Of a DNA stretch of 64,000 nt, positions 24,748 through 32,360 are shown in pieces; position 1 is the stretch's first letter, and each line of letters begins with the position of its first letter. The position numbers were made by a program, and so were the translations under genes. The notes below the pieces were generated by a model. The model worked only from the letters and a program-made list of their open reading frames with translations, ran no database searches and had not been told where the DNA came from. The stretch spans positions 5,828,001-5,892,000 of the forward strand of contig NZ_JAUSUZ010000001.1 of the NCBI RefSeq assembly GCF_030813715.1, read 5' to 3'. This DNA comes from Catenuloplanes indicus. GTDB taxonomy: Bacteria; Actinomycetota; Actinomycetes; Mycobacteriales; Micromonosporaceae.

Positions 24748-26346
24748 ATGACCACCCTCGAAGCCCCGGCCGCCGTGATCGACGACGACATCGACCTGGT
24801 CCGGCCGCTGCGAGTCTTCCGGTCCCGCCCGGCGCTCGGCGTGCCGTTCTGGCGCTGGGAATGCCGGGCCTGCGGCGATTCCGGTGGTGGCGGCAGCCAT
24901 CCGGACGCGGTCGGCCGCGCACTCACCCACTGCGTGGAACATCCGAGCCATCCGTCGTCGCTGGTTCCGCCGGTCAACTGCCGACAGGAGAATCCGCGGG
25001 CGCCGCTGCGCACGATCTACGAATGGCTGGTCGCCCGCAGCGCACTGGAACCGGCGGACGCGGACCAACTGCCGCTGCTGGTCGACGATCCGGCCGAGGG
25101 AACGGCGGCGCCCGGCGGCGGGACGGATGACGAACTGGCGTCGCTCGGGCCGGTGGACGTCGAGTGGATCTCGGCGGGCGATCCGGTGCCGGCGGCGGAT
25201 CTGGCGGCGCTGGCATGGTTGGCCGGCGATCATGCCGTGTCCGCCGGCGAGCTCGAGCCGCTTCCCGGCGGCCTGGCGCCGTCCGTCGGCGACCACGCGG
25301 CGCCCGGTGACGGGCTCGCGCCGCCCACCGGCGATCCGGCACCGGCCGACGGCGACGGTGTGTTGTCCACTGGCGTTCCGGCGGCGTCTGGCGGCGACAG
25401 TGTGTTGCCTACCCGGGATCCGGTGGCGTCCGGCGGCGATCGAGTGCTGTCGGCTGGAGACCTGGCGTCGTCCGGCGGCGATCGTGCGCTGCTGACCGGC
25501 GATCTCGCCTCGGGCAAGGGTGCCGCGCAGCCTGGCGGCGACGGCCGGCCGGCCGCCGATGATCCCGCGGGGGCCGGGGAGTCGGACGGTGCGCTGGTGC
25601 AGCGGCGGCTGGCCGACGGCTGGGCGCGGGCGCTGCCCACGGGTTGGCCGCCGCGCGAACTCACCGAGGGTTGCGGGCCGGTGATCGTACGGACGGCCGC
25701 CGGTATCGACGCTGGCGAAGCGGGATCCGCGGCGGCGGAGGCGGCCGGTTGCGGCGTGTCTTCCGTGCATGGTCAGTCTGCCGGCGGCCGGGGGTCTGCC
25801 GGTTACCGCGAGTTCTCCGAGAACCGCGAGTCTGCCGTTGATCGCGAGTCTGCCGGCGGACCTGAGTCCTCCGAGAACGGCGAACCTGACGGTGATGGCG
25901 AGTCTGCTGGCGGCCGGGAGTCTGCCGAGAACATCGAGTCCGGCGGCAACGGCGCGTTCACCGGTTCTCCGGAGTCCGCGGACGATCCTGAGTCGGCCGC
26001 TGACAGCGACCTCTCCGATGTTGCCGCAGCAGGCTTCGGTTTCGGCGACGAGGAGGCGCTGTCCGCCAGCCAGTCGCTTCCGCCGGCGAACGGCCTCGAC
26101 GGTGGCGCCGGGCTGCTGGAAGCCACCGAGATCGGATCGGCAGGCGACCGGATCGCCGTGCGTGAGCCGGTCAGCGGCCCCATGCTGCCGAGCCGCCGGT
26201 TCCTGCTCCCGACCGCCGGGCTCCTGCCGATCGTGCCGCCGGCCGCCGAGGCCGCTGGGCCCGGCGTGGCCTCCACTGATCAGGCGGCGGAGGAGGCGAT
26301 CGTGCAGGACGAGTTACCGGGGCTCGACGGCCGCGTGACCGGCTGA
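24748..26346 (+). CDS. Hypothetical protein with long repetitive acidic region
   Basis: About 532 residues. The first 90 look folded: CRACGDSGGGG then HCVEHPSH suggests a small zinc site, followed by RTIYEWLVARSAL. From about residue 150 the sequence is low-complexity. One tract repeats SGGD-x-VLS/T-GDLAS units (genomic 25330-25520). A second repeats ES(A/S)(G/E)-type blocks such as RESAGG and ESAEN (25770-25990). The C-terminus ends in an acidic EEAIVQDELPGLDG. It was not recognised. Low-complexity tracts of this kind usually form disordered linkers. Confidence 0.65.
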   Translation: MTTLEAPAAVIDDDIDLVRPLRVFRSRPALGVPFWRWECRACGDSGGGGSHPDAVGRALTHCVEHPSHPSSLVPPVNCRQENPRAPLRTIYEWLVARSALEPADADQLPLLVDDPAEGTAAPGGGTDDELASLGPVDVEWISAGDPVPAADLAALAWLAGDHAVSAGELEPLPGGLAPSVGDHAAPGDGLAPPTGDPAPADGDGVLSTGVPAASGGDSVLPTRDPVASGGDRVLSAGDLASSGGDRALLTGDLASGKGAAQPGGDGRPAADDPAGAGESDGALVQRRLADGWARALPTGWPPRELTEGCGPVIVRTAAGIDAGEAGSAAAEAAGCGVSSVHGQSAGGRGSAGYREFSENRESAVDRESAGGPESSENGEPDGDGESAGGRESAENIESGGNGAFTGSPESADDPESAADSDLSDVAAAGFGFGDEEALSASQSLPPANGLDGGAGLLEATEIGSAGDRIAVREPVSGPMLPSRRFLLPTAGLLPIVPPAAEAAGPGVASTDQAAEEAIVQDELPGLDGRVTG

Positions 26347-26364
26347 TCGCCCGGCCCCCGGCCA

Positions 26365-26400
26365 GCGGCCCCCGCACCGATGATCGGGTGCGGGGGCCGC
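26365..26400 (+). terminator. Terminator after the repetitive protein
   Basis: A perfect 14-bp stem (GCGGCCCCCGCACC and complement) with an 8-base loop, 18 bp after the stop codon. There is no T-run, as is common in actinobacteria. Confidence 0.7.
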
Positions 26401-26621
26401 CGTCCTCCTTCGGTCACCCGGCCGGAAAGCGAGATCAAGCCGTGGTCGCCCGGCATCAGCACGCCGAAGCCGATCACAGGGGGAGGGGCGCGGCGCCGCC
26501 GGCGGGAGCGCCCGCCGCCTCGGCCGGCCGTGCTCCCGATCGCGGTGCGGGTGCAGGCGGCCGCGGACATGACCGCGGCGGAGCCGACGATCGAGACGTG
26601 CTACCCGCCTGATACGGCGAC

Positions 26622-26673
26622 CGCGCAACTGTTTTGCGCGAGATTATCTTGACCGGGACGATCTGGCTATCCT
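26622..26673 (+). promoter_or_regulatory. marR control region
   Basis: A perfect inverted repeat CGCGCAA-CTGTT-TTGCGCG (26622-26640) is followed by TTATCT (26645-26650), 17 bp and TATCCT (26668-26673). TATCCT lies 6 bp before ATG 26680, which predicts a leaderless transcript. The palindrome is placed to act as an operator. Confidence 0.5.
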
Positions 26674-26679
26674 GGACCG

Positions 26680-27162
26680 ATGACCGCATCGCACCGTGTC
26701 GAACCTGACGTGTCGTTCCTGCTCAACCACGCGGCCCACGTGCTGCGGACCCGGATGGCCGCGGCGCTGGCCGAGGCGGGCCTGACCGCGCGCATGCATT
26801 GCGTGCTCACGCACGCGATGGGTGGGGAGCGGACCCAGGCCGAGCTGGCCGAGATCGGCGACATGGACAAGACCACGATGGTGGTGACCGTGGACGCGCT
26901 GGAGCGCGCCGGTCTGGCGGAGCGGCGGCCGTCCGCCCGGGATCGCCGCGCGCGGATCATCTCGGTCACCGACGCCGGTGCGGAGCTGGCCGTGCGGAGT
27001 CAGCGGATCGCGGATCAGGTGCACGCGGACGTGCTGGCCGCGCTGCCCCCGGACGAACGGGAAGTATTCCTGCGTGCGATGAAGCGGCTGGTCGAGGGGC
27101 ATCTGGCGACACCGGTGGAGGCGCCGGTGCCAGCCCGGCGGGCACGCCAGCGGGAGGGCTGA
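26680..27162 (+). CDS. MarR-family transcriptional regulator
   Basis: 160 residues. The winged helix reads RTQAELAEIGDMDKTTMVVTVDALERAGLAERRPSARDRRAR, with the recognition helix at about residues 62-76 and the wing ending in the DRR motif. The C-terminal helix LPPDEREVFLRAMKRLVEG serves dimerisation. It is followed after 77 bp by a multidrug MFS transporter, with a palindrome between them. The usual arrangement is repression of the efflux gene relieved by a ligand. No ribosome-binding site is seen, consistent with a leaderless message. Confidence 0.9.
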   Translation: MTASHRVEPDVSFLLNHAAHVLRTRMAAALAEAGLTARMHCVLTHAMGGERTQAELAEIGDMDKTTMVVTVDALERAGLAERRPSARDRRARIISVTDAGAELAVRSQRIADQVHADVLAALPPDEREVFLRAMKRLVEGHLATPVEAPVPARRARQREG

Positions 27163-27166
27163 GCTT

Positions 27167-27204
27167 CCGTAGCGGATAGTCTGCAACAGAACTATCTGCT
27201 ACGG
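27167..27204. promoter_or_regulatory. Palindromic operator between marR and MFS gene
   Basis: CCGTAGCGGATAGT, 10 bp, ACTATCTGCTACGG: 13 of 14 arm positions are complementary. It lies 35 bp before the MFS start and is the likely MarR binding site. Confidence 0.65.
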
Positions 27205-27239
27205 TTCAACCTGTCGCATCCCCGGCAGGGAGGACTGCC

Positions 27240-28730
27240 ATGTCCGCCGTACCCGTAACCGCGCCCACGCGCCGCACCTGGATCGCGCTCGGTGTGCTCG
27301 CCACCACAACGCTGATGACCATTTTGGACGGCAGTATCGTCACGGTGGCGCTACCCGCCATGCAGGCCGACCTCGGCTTCTCGCCGAGCGCGTTGAGCTG
27401 GGTGATGAACGCGTACCTGCTCGGCTTCGGCAGCCTGCTACTGCTCGCCGGCCGGCTCGGCGACCTGATCGGCCGGCGCCGCGTCTTCCTGGCCGGCACC
27501 GCGATCTTCACGGTCGCGTCCGTGCTGGCCGGCGTCGCGACCGGCGCCGGCACGCTACTGGCCGCGCGGTTCGTGCAGGGCGTGGGCAGCGCGGCCGCCA
27601 CCGCGGTCAGCCTCGGCATCCTGGTCGCGCTGTTCGCCGAGGGCCGGCATCGTGCGTTCGCGATCGCGGTGTTCAGCTTCACCGGCGCGGCCGGTGCCGC
27701 GATCGGCCAGGTGATCGGCGGCATCCTCACCGAGGCAGCCGGCTGGCACTCGATCTTCCTGATCAACCTGCCGATCGGCGCGGCCGCGATCGGGCTCGGC
27801 GCGCTCGTCCTGCCGGCCGACCGCGGCGTCGGCCTCCGCGCCGGTGCGGACGTGCTCGGCGCGCTGCTGGTCACCACCGGCCTGGCGCTGGCGCTGCACA
27901 CCGTGGTCATCGGCGCCGAACACGGCCCCTCCGAGACCGTCGCGATCACCGGGCTGACCGCCGCCGCGCTGCTGGCCGCGTTCGTGCTCCGGCAGGCGAC
28001 CGCCACGTACCCGCTGCTGCCCTTGCGGATCTTTCGCCACCGCGCGGTGACCGGTGCCAACGCGGCGCAGATCCTGATCCTGGCCGCCATGTTCGGCTTT
28101 CAGGTGCTGGTCACGCTCTACATGCAACGCGTCCTCGGCTGGTCCGCACTCGACACCGGCCTGGCCATGCTGCCCGCCGCGCTGCTGATCGGCACGATCT
28201 CGCTCACCGCGTCCGCGCCGCTGATCTCCCGCTTCGGTGCGCGCCGCATCCTGCTGGCCGGCCTGTCCCTGCTCGCGCTGCTGTTCGCCTGGCTCGCCCG
28301 TCTCCCCACCGACGGCACGTATGCGACCGACATCCTGCCCGCGATGCTGCTCGCCGCCGGCGCCGGCCTCGTTCTCCCCGCCCTGACCACGCTGGGCATG
28401 TCCGCCGCCGGCCCGGCCGACGCCGGCCTTGCCTCCGGCATCTTCAACACCACCCAGCAGATCGGCATGGCCCTCGGCGTCGCCACCCTCTCCGGCCTCG
28501 CCGCCACCCGAACCCACACCCTGACCAGCACCGGTACGCCCGAGGCGGAGGCCCTGACCGCCGGCTACCGCCTCGCCTTCCTGGCCGGCGCCAGCCTCAT
28601 CCTCGCCGCCATGGCCCTGACCACCCTCATCCTCCGCCCGGGTGCAACCCGCGGCCGCTCAATGGATTCGCAGTTTTCGCCAATCCGAGCTAGGGTTGAG
28701 AAACCGACGCGGGGTGGAGCAGCTCGGTAG
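27240..28730 (+). CDS. DHA2-type MFS multidrug efflux transporter
   Basis: A 496-residue protein with about 14 membrane helices. DHA2 features are visible: LDGSIVTVALPAMQADLG in helix 1, the loop GRLGDLIGRRRVFLAG (motif A) and a motif C-like segment GAAGAAIGQVIGGILTEAAGW. It is a probable proton-driven exporter controlled by the upstream MarR. The start has GGGAGGA. The last 20 or so residues (after LRPGATRGR) are not transporter-like: they are read through the tRNA promoter, and the TAG stop (28728-28730) lies inside the initiator tRNA gene. Confidence 0.92.
   Translation: MSAVPVTAPTRRTWIALGVLATTTLMTILDGSIVTVALPAMQADLGFSPSALSWVMNAYLLGFGSLLLLAGRLGDLIGRRRVFLAGTAIFTVASVLAGVATGAGTLLAARFVQGVGSAAATAVSLGILVALFAEGRHRAFAIAVFSFTGAAGAAIGQVIGGILTEAAGWHSIFLINLPIGAAAIGLGALVLPADRGVGLRAGADVLGALLVTTGLALALHTVVIGAEHGPSETVAITGLTAAALLAAFVLRQATATYPLLPLRIFRHRAVTGANAAQILILAAMFGFQVLVTLYMQRVLGWSALDTGLAMLPAALLIGTISLTASAPLISRFGARRILLAGLSLLALLFAWLARLPTDGTYATDILPAMLLAAGAGLVLPALTTLGMSAAGPADAGLASGIFNTTQQIGMALGVATLSGLAATRTHTLTSTGTPEAEALTAGYRLAFLAGASLILAAMALTTLILRPGATRGRSMDSQFSPIRARVEKPTRGGAAR
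28667..28696 (+). promoter_or_regulatory. Promoter of initiator tRNA copy 2
   Basis: TTCGCA (28667-28672), 18 bp, TAGGGT (28691-28696). It lies inside the 3' end of the MFS reading frame. Confidence 0.5.
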
Positions 28731-28781
28731 CTCGCTGGGCTCATAACCCAGAGGTCGTCAGTTCAAATCTGGCCCCCGCTA
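28708..28781 (+). tRNA. Initiator tRNA-fMet(CAT), copy 2
   Basis: 74 bases. It has the same initiator hallmarks as copy 1 (three G:C pairs in the anticodon stem, unpaired 1:72) but T stem GTCAG/CTGGC, which includes a U:G pair. It is identical to copy 3. The stop codon of the MFS gene lies in its D-arm. Confidence 0.93.
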
Positions 28782-28789
28782 CGAGGGTC

Positions 28790-28829
28790 GAGGGTGTCGT
28801 GTTCGCGGAAAGCGCGAACCGGCACCCTC
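28790..28829 (+). terminator. Terminator of initiator tRNA copy 2
   Basis: Outer stem GAGGGTG/CACCCTC and inner stem GTTCGCG/CGCGAAC, followed by a second hairpin CTCCGGGGC-CGA-GCCCCGGAG. Confidence 0.7.
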
Positions 28830-28952
28830 TTCGCATTCTGCTCCGGGGCCGAGCCCCGGAGACCCCACGTGCCGGGGGTGCGCTGCGTGGGGCGGTGCGC
28901 TAGGGCGGTGCGCTAGGGCGGTGCGGGGGCGGTGGGGTGGGGTGGTGCTGGG

Positions 28953-29627
28953 ATGATTTTGTTGTCGGATCCGGCTGTGGCGGCGATCGGGGCCGGGGAG
29001 AACGGCGAGGAGCTGGTTGACGCGCGTGGGCTGCTGCGCGTCGATGAGCGGGCGGCGGAGCCGAGTGGGCGCTTCGCACTGTTACGCAGCGGTGTGGTGG
29101 AACGGCTGTTGAAAGCGCAGGCGGCACTGCCGGGTGGGTTGCAGCTGCTGATGATCGAGGGCTATCGGCCCTACGACGCGCAGCTCGCGATCTTCACTGG
29201 CTATCGCGACCAGTTGCGCGGGCGCTACCCGGACTGGTCGGATGAGCGCGTGCACGTCGAGACCACCAAGTTCGTCTCGCCGGTGGAAGTCGCGCCGCAC
29301 AGCACCGGCGGCGCGGTCGATCTGACGCTCTGCGACTCCGGCGGCCACGAGATCGACATGGGCACCCCCGTCGACGCCACCCCTGACGACAGCAACAACG
29401 CCTGTTTCACCGCTGCGGTCAACATCTCGCCTGAGGCAGCCCGTAACCGGCGCATCCTGTCCGACGCACTCACGTCAGCCGGCCTGATCAACTATCCCAC
29501 CGAGTGGTGGCACTGGTCCTACGGCGAACGCTACTGGGCTCTCATGACCGGCAAATCCACCACCCTCTACGGCCCCATCCGCCTCCAGGACGAACACCGC
29601 CCTCGCACCGCCCCCGCACCGCCCTAG
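28953..29627 (+). CDS. VanX-like D-Ala-D-Ala dipeptidase (M15D)
   Basis: About 224 residues. The zinc site of the VanX/M15D family is clear: HSTGGAVDLTL (zinc histidine and aspartate) and EWWHWSYGERYW (catalytic glutamate and third histidine), with YRPYDAQ upstream. VanX-type enzymes cleave D-Ala-D-Ala, either for glycopeptide resistance or for cell-wall recycling. No vanH, vanA or vanRS genes are nearby, so recycling is more likely. There is no good ribosome-binding site. The start lies just outside the left arm and the stop codon inside the right arm of the inverted tRNA repeat. Confidence 0.85.
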   Translation: MILLSDPAVAAIGAGENGEELVDARGLLRVDERAAEPSGRFALLRSGVVERLLKAQAALPGGLQLLMIEGYRPYDAQLAIFTGYRDQLRGRYPDWSDERVHVETTKFVSPVEVAPHSTGGAVDLTLCDSGGHEIDMGTPVDATPDDSNNACFTAAVNISPEAARNRRILSDALTSAGLINYPTEWWHWSYGERYWALMTGKSTTLYGPIRLQDEHRPRTAPAPP

Positions 29628-29697
29628 CGCACCGCCCCACGCAGCGCACCCCCGGCACGTGGGGTCTCCGGGGCTCGGCCCCGGAGCAGAATGCGAA

Positions 29698-29737
29698 GAG
29701 GGTGCCGGTTCGCGCTTTCCGCGAACACGACACCCTC
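29698..29737 (-). terminator. Terminator of initiator tRNA copy 3
   Basis: Mirror copy of the structure at 28790-28829. Confidence 0.7.
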
Positions 29738-29745
29738 GACCCTCG

Positions 29746-29819
29746 TAGCGGGGGCCAGATTTGAACTGACGACCTCTGGGTTATGAGCCCAGCGAGCTAC
29801 CGAGCTGCTCCACCCCGCG
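29746..29819 (-). tRNA. Initiator tRNA-fMet(CAT), copy 3
   Basis: 74 bases on the minus strand, identical to copy 2 in the mature region, including the GTCAG/CTGGC T stem. Confidence 0.93.
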
Positions 29820-29830
29820 TCGGCTCGGTA

Positions 29831-29860
29831 ACCCTAGCTCGCTGGGGTGGGGATGTGCAA
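29831..29860 (-). promoter_or_regulatory. Promoter of initiator tRNA copy 3
   Basis: On the minus strand TTGCAC, 18 bp, TAGGGT. The -10 is inside the repeat arm and the -35 outside it. This copy therefore has its own -35, better than that of copy 2. Confidence 0.6.
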
Positions 29861-30024
29861 AACGATTGACGCTCGATCGTGTTGTGGCTGGTGGTGAGGC
29901 GAGGCGGCGGGGGTGCGGGGTGGAGCGAATAATGGGCGGTGTTCGCTGTGCGGGGAATCGCTTGGTTCGGGGGCCGCGGCGGCGGAGTGTTGACGAGGAC
30001 GTTGAAACGAGGGGTGGTTTGCGC

Positions 30025-30630
30025 ATGGACAGGGACGAGCTCGTGATGCGTGCGGGCGGCGGCAGCTTCGATGACGAGGTGTTCCAGCGGCTGCTCCGTG
30101 AGCGGATCATCTTCCTGGGCAGCCAGGTGGACGACGCGGTGACGAACCGGATCACCGCGCAGATGCTGCTGCTGGCGTCGGAGGACAGTGAGAAGGACAT
30201 CTCGCTGTACATCAACTCGCCGGGTGGTTCGATCAGCGCCGGCATGGCGGTCTACGACACGATGCAGTACATCAAGAACGACGTGGCCACGATCGCGATC
30301 GGCATGGCGGCCTCGATGGGCCAGTTCCTGCTGTGCGCGGGCACGCCGGGTAAGCGGTACGCGCTGCCGCACGCGCGGATCATGATGCACCAGCTGTCCG
30401 GCGGTATCGGCGGTACGGCGGCGGACATCGCGATCCAGGCGGAGAGCATGCTGCACATCAAGAAGGTCATGAACGAGCGGATCGCGTTCCACACCGGTAA
30501 GACGCCGGAGCAGATCGAGCGTGACTCGGACCGGGACCGCTGGTTCACCGCGGACGAGGCCAAGGAGTACGGCATCGTCGACCACGTGATCAGCCGGGCG
30601 AACGCGGGAGCGGGCGCGAACCTGCTCTGA
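30025..30630 (+). CDS. clpP: ClpP-type serine peptidase
   Basis: 201 residues. The catalytic triad falls at canonical positions: Ser97 (GMAASMGQFLL), His122 (RIMMHQ) and Asp171 (SDRDRW). The oligomerisation motif INSPGGSISAGMA is intact. ATG 30025 gives the standard N-terminus; a longer in-frame frame from 29866 is Arg/Gly-rich and unlikely. No second clpP, tig or clpX gene adjoins it, so it is probably an extra paralogue beyond the usual clpP1-clpP2 pair. The partner ATPase is unknown. Confidence 0.93.
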   Translation: MDRDELVMRAGGGSFDDEVFQRLLRERIIFLGSQVDDAVTNRITAQMLLLASEDSEKDISLYINSPGGSISAGMAVYDTMQYIKNDVATIAIGMAASMGQFLLCAGTPGKRYALPHARIMMHQLSGGIGGTAADIAIQAESMLHIKKVMNERIAFHTGKTPEQIERDSDRDRWFTADEAKEYGIVDHVISRANAGAGANLL

Positions 30631-30640
30631 CGAGCGAGGA

Positions 30641-30669
30641 GGGTGGGGGTGGAACCGGCGCCCCCACCC
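30641..30669 (+). terminator. Terminator of the clpP gene
   Basis: GGGTGGGGG/CCCCCACCC stem with an 11-base loop, 10 bp after the stop. An alternative pairing GGAACCGGCG/CGCCGGTTCC overlaps it. Confidence 0.6.
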
Positions 30670-30780
30670 TTGGTTCGCCGGTTCCACACCACACGGGAGC
30701 CTCCTCCGCCGGGACCCGGTGGAGAAGCCTCGTCGGACGAGCCAGTGGCAGCCGGCCCGCCGGGGAAAGTCTCGGAGGAG

Positions 30781-31452
30781 CTAGTGCAGCGCGCGGCTGC
30801 GGTGTACGGCCGCGAGCGCGGCGTCCGCGTACTCCCGCTCCTGCTGGAAGCCGAGGAGCAGCGCGCCGGGCAGCGGCACGGAGCCGACCTTGCGCTGGAA
30901 GTTGGGGCCGTTCATCAGCCCGCCCAGCGTCGCGATCTTGGTTTCGTTGAGGCCGAGCACGTCGGCGTGCTCGATCCGGAAGCCGGCGATCGCCCGGCGC
31001 AGGATGTTGGCCAGGAAGCCGCCGCCGACGTCGCCGCCGGAGAGCGCGAGTGTGGGGCGCCCACCGGCCAGCGCGGCGCCGCAGACCAGCAGCACTTCCT
31101 GGGTGGAGTGCACGTAGAGGTGGTACGGCCACTGGTAGAGCAGCTGGCCGACCATGGCCCGGCTGTCCCGGCGGCGGATCCACGCGCGGTGACTCCAGGC
31201 GCGGCCGCGCTCGGCACCGTCCTCCAGCTCCATCGGGCCGGCGAACGTGAGGCGCCGGTCGGTGACCATGACGGTCGTCGACGACGGCAGCGTCCAGCGG
31301 ACGGCGGAGCGGGTCATGGTCTCGCTGTACAGGTGTTCCGCGACGCTCGCCCGGCCGTGCCACAGCAGCTGTTCGCCCTCGTGGAGCCGGGGTCCCTCGG
31401 GCAGCCGCGCCCCTTCCGTCAAGCGGAAGTAGGAGGACGAGTGATCGGCCAT
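30781..31452 (-). CDS. Hypothetical protein with PH/GRAM-like look
   Basis: A 223-residue soluble protein with GAGGAGG 8 bp before ATG 31452. The N-terminal half (EGEQLLWHGRASVAEHLYSE, then TTVMVTDRRLTFAGP) resembles the first strands of bacterial PH or GRAM-like domains. The C-terminal half ends with LPGALLLGFQQEREYADAALAAV. There are no membrane segments. The function is unknown; the domain suggestion is weak. Confidence 0.75.
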   Translation of the reverse strand: MADHSSSYFRLTEGARLPEGPRLHEGEQLLWHGRASVAEHLYSETMTRSAVRWTLPSSTTVMVTDRRLTFAGPMELEDGAERGRAWSHRAWIRRRDSRAMVGQLLYQWPYHLYVHSTQEVLLVCGAALAGGRPTLALSGGDVGGGFLANILRRAIAGFRIEHADVLGLNETKIATLGGLMNGPNFQRKVGSVPLPGALLLGFQQEREYADAALAAVHRSRALH

Positions 31453-31531
31453 GAAAGAAACCTCCTCAATGCCCCACTCTGGTGGTTGAAGGCTCCACAG
31501 TCATGACACCTGTGCGGGGGTCAACCCCCGT

Positions 31532-32206
31532 TCAGTACCGATTGGATGCGTTCGACCGATATTCCTGGACATCGTCTGGTTTTATCAGACCGTCCTCAAT
31601 TGCCCTAGCGAGCAACGCGGCCTTGGATGCGGCCGGGCGACCCGCTTTCGCGTACTTGATCCGGGCGCGGTCCACGTACTGCTTCACGGTGTGCTCGCTG
31701 ATCTGCATGCGGCGGGCCACCGACGCCTTCGACATCGACTGGAACCACAGCAGCAGCGCCTCGCGCTCCTTCTCGGACAGCGACGGGCGCTCCGGCCGCC
31801 GGTCGCCGACCATGGCACCGGCCAGCGAGGGTGCCACGTACGGCTGGTCCATCGCGGCGGCGAGCACGGTGGCGACGCAGTGCTCCTTGCCCTCGTTCTT
31901 CGCCAGGAACGCGACCGCGCCGGCCTCGACCACGCGGAGCACCGTGTCCGGATCGGTGTGCTCGGAGTAGACCACCACGCGCAGGCCAGCCTCGCACAGC
32001 TCGGAGACCCGGTCGATCACCATGCGGCCGTGCAGGTTCAGGTCGAGCAGCAGCACCTTCACGTCGCCGGCGGCGGACAGCACGTCGTCGATGGAGGAAC
32101 CGGTCGCGACCACGCGCATCCGCGGGTCGTCGGCGAGCCAGGACCGCACGCCCTCGAGAACCACCGGGTGGTCGTCGACAATCGCCACCGTGACGGGCGT
32201 GTCCAC
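31532..32206 (-). CDS. LuxR/NarL-type response regulator
   Basis: 224 residues. The receiver domain (1-120) has IVDDHPVVLEG, the phospho-acceptor in VLLLDLNLHGR and a terminal lysine region AFLAKNEGKE. The output domain (about 150-215) is a helix-turn-helix, LSEKEREALLLWFQSMSKAS then ISEHTVKQYVDRARIKY. The GTG start at 32206 has AGGAGG 7 bp upstream. No histidine kinase is adjacent, so it is an orphan. The receiver lacks the usual K-P after the fifth strand. Confidence 0.88.
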   Translation of the reverse strand: MDTPVTVAIVDDHPVVLEGVRSWLADDPRMRVVATGSSIDDVLSAAGDVKVLLLDLNLHGRMVIDRVSELCEAGLRVVVYSEHTDPDTVLRVVEAGAVAFLAKNEGKEHCVATVLAAAMDQPYVAPSLAGAMVGDRRPERPSLSEKEREALLLWFQSMSKASVARRMQISEHTVKQYVDRARIKYAKAGRPAASKAALLARAIEDGLIKPDDVQEYRSNASNRY

Positions 32207-32360
32207 AGCGGTTCCTCCTACCGGTCGCAGTGGTCGGCCGAGAAGCCCCGAGTCCGCACTGATTGAACTCTGAATCAAATGGCGGCCGCAAGGTCTGTAT
32301 TGGAAATGCCTACTTCCGACACATAGGCCATTGGAAGTGCCGCCAATATATCGAACGGTG

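Larger units (their letters stand above)
26347..26679. other. 333-bp intergenic region
   Basis: Contains the terminator at 26365-26400 and the MarR-gene control region at 26622-26673. A minus-strand open frame at 26280-26570 is Arg/Gly-rich without recognisable features, and I do not call it. Confidence 0.5.
28686..28934 (+). repeat. Left arm of a large inverted repeat
   Basis: Nearly identical to the reverse complement of 29606-29841. It runs from the -10 box through the whole tRNA, its trailer hairpins and a GC-rich tail. The two differences noticed are a 6-base block just before the tRNA and one extra 13-bp TGCGCTAGGGCGG unit in this arm. Confidence 0.85.
29606..29841 (-). repeat. Right arm of the large inverted repeat
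   Basis: Reverse-complement partner of 28686-28934. The 670-bp spacer between the arms is almost exactly the dipeptidase gene. Confidence 0.85.

Noticed and set aside
24301-25770. Long minus-strand frame opposite the repetitive protein
   Set aside because: Arg-rich antisense reading spanning two good plus-strand genes, with no recognisable domain. It arises from codon bias on the other strand.
26280-26570. Minus-strand gene in the gap before marR
   Set aside because: Arg/Gly-rich reading with no motif, no ribosome-binding site, and covering the terminator hairpin. Typical spurious frame in GC-rich DNA.
28953-29627. Part of a vancomycin-resistance operon
   Set aside because: Only the VanX-like enzyme is present. 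No vanH, vanA-type ligase or vanRS pair lies within the window.
28686-29841. Integrative element with attL/attR at tRNA genes
   Set aside because: The tRNA copies are inverted rather than direct, both are complete, and there is no integrase or excisionase gene in between.
29866-30024. N-terminal extension of ClpP by 53 residues
   Set aside because: The extension is Arg/Gly-rich and not ClpP-like. ATG 30025 places the catalytic residues at 97, 122 and 171.
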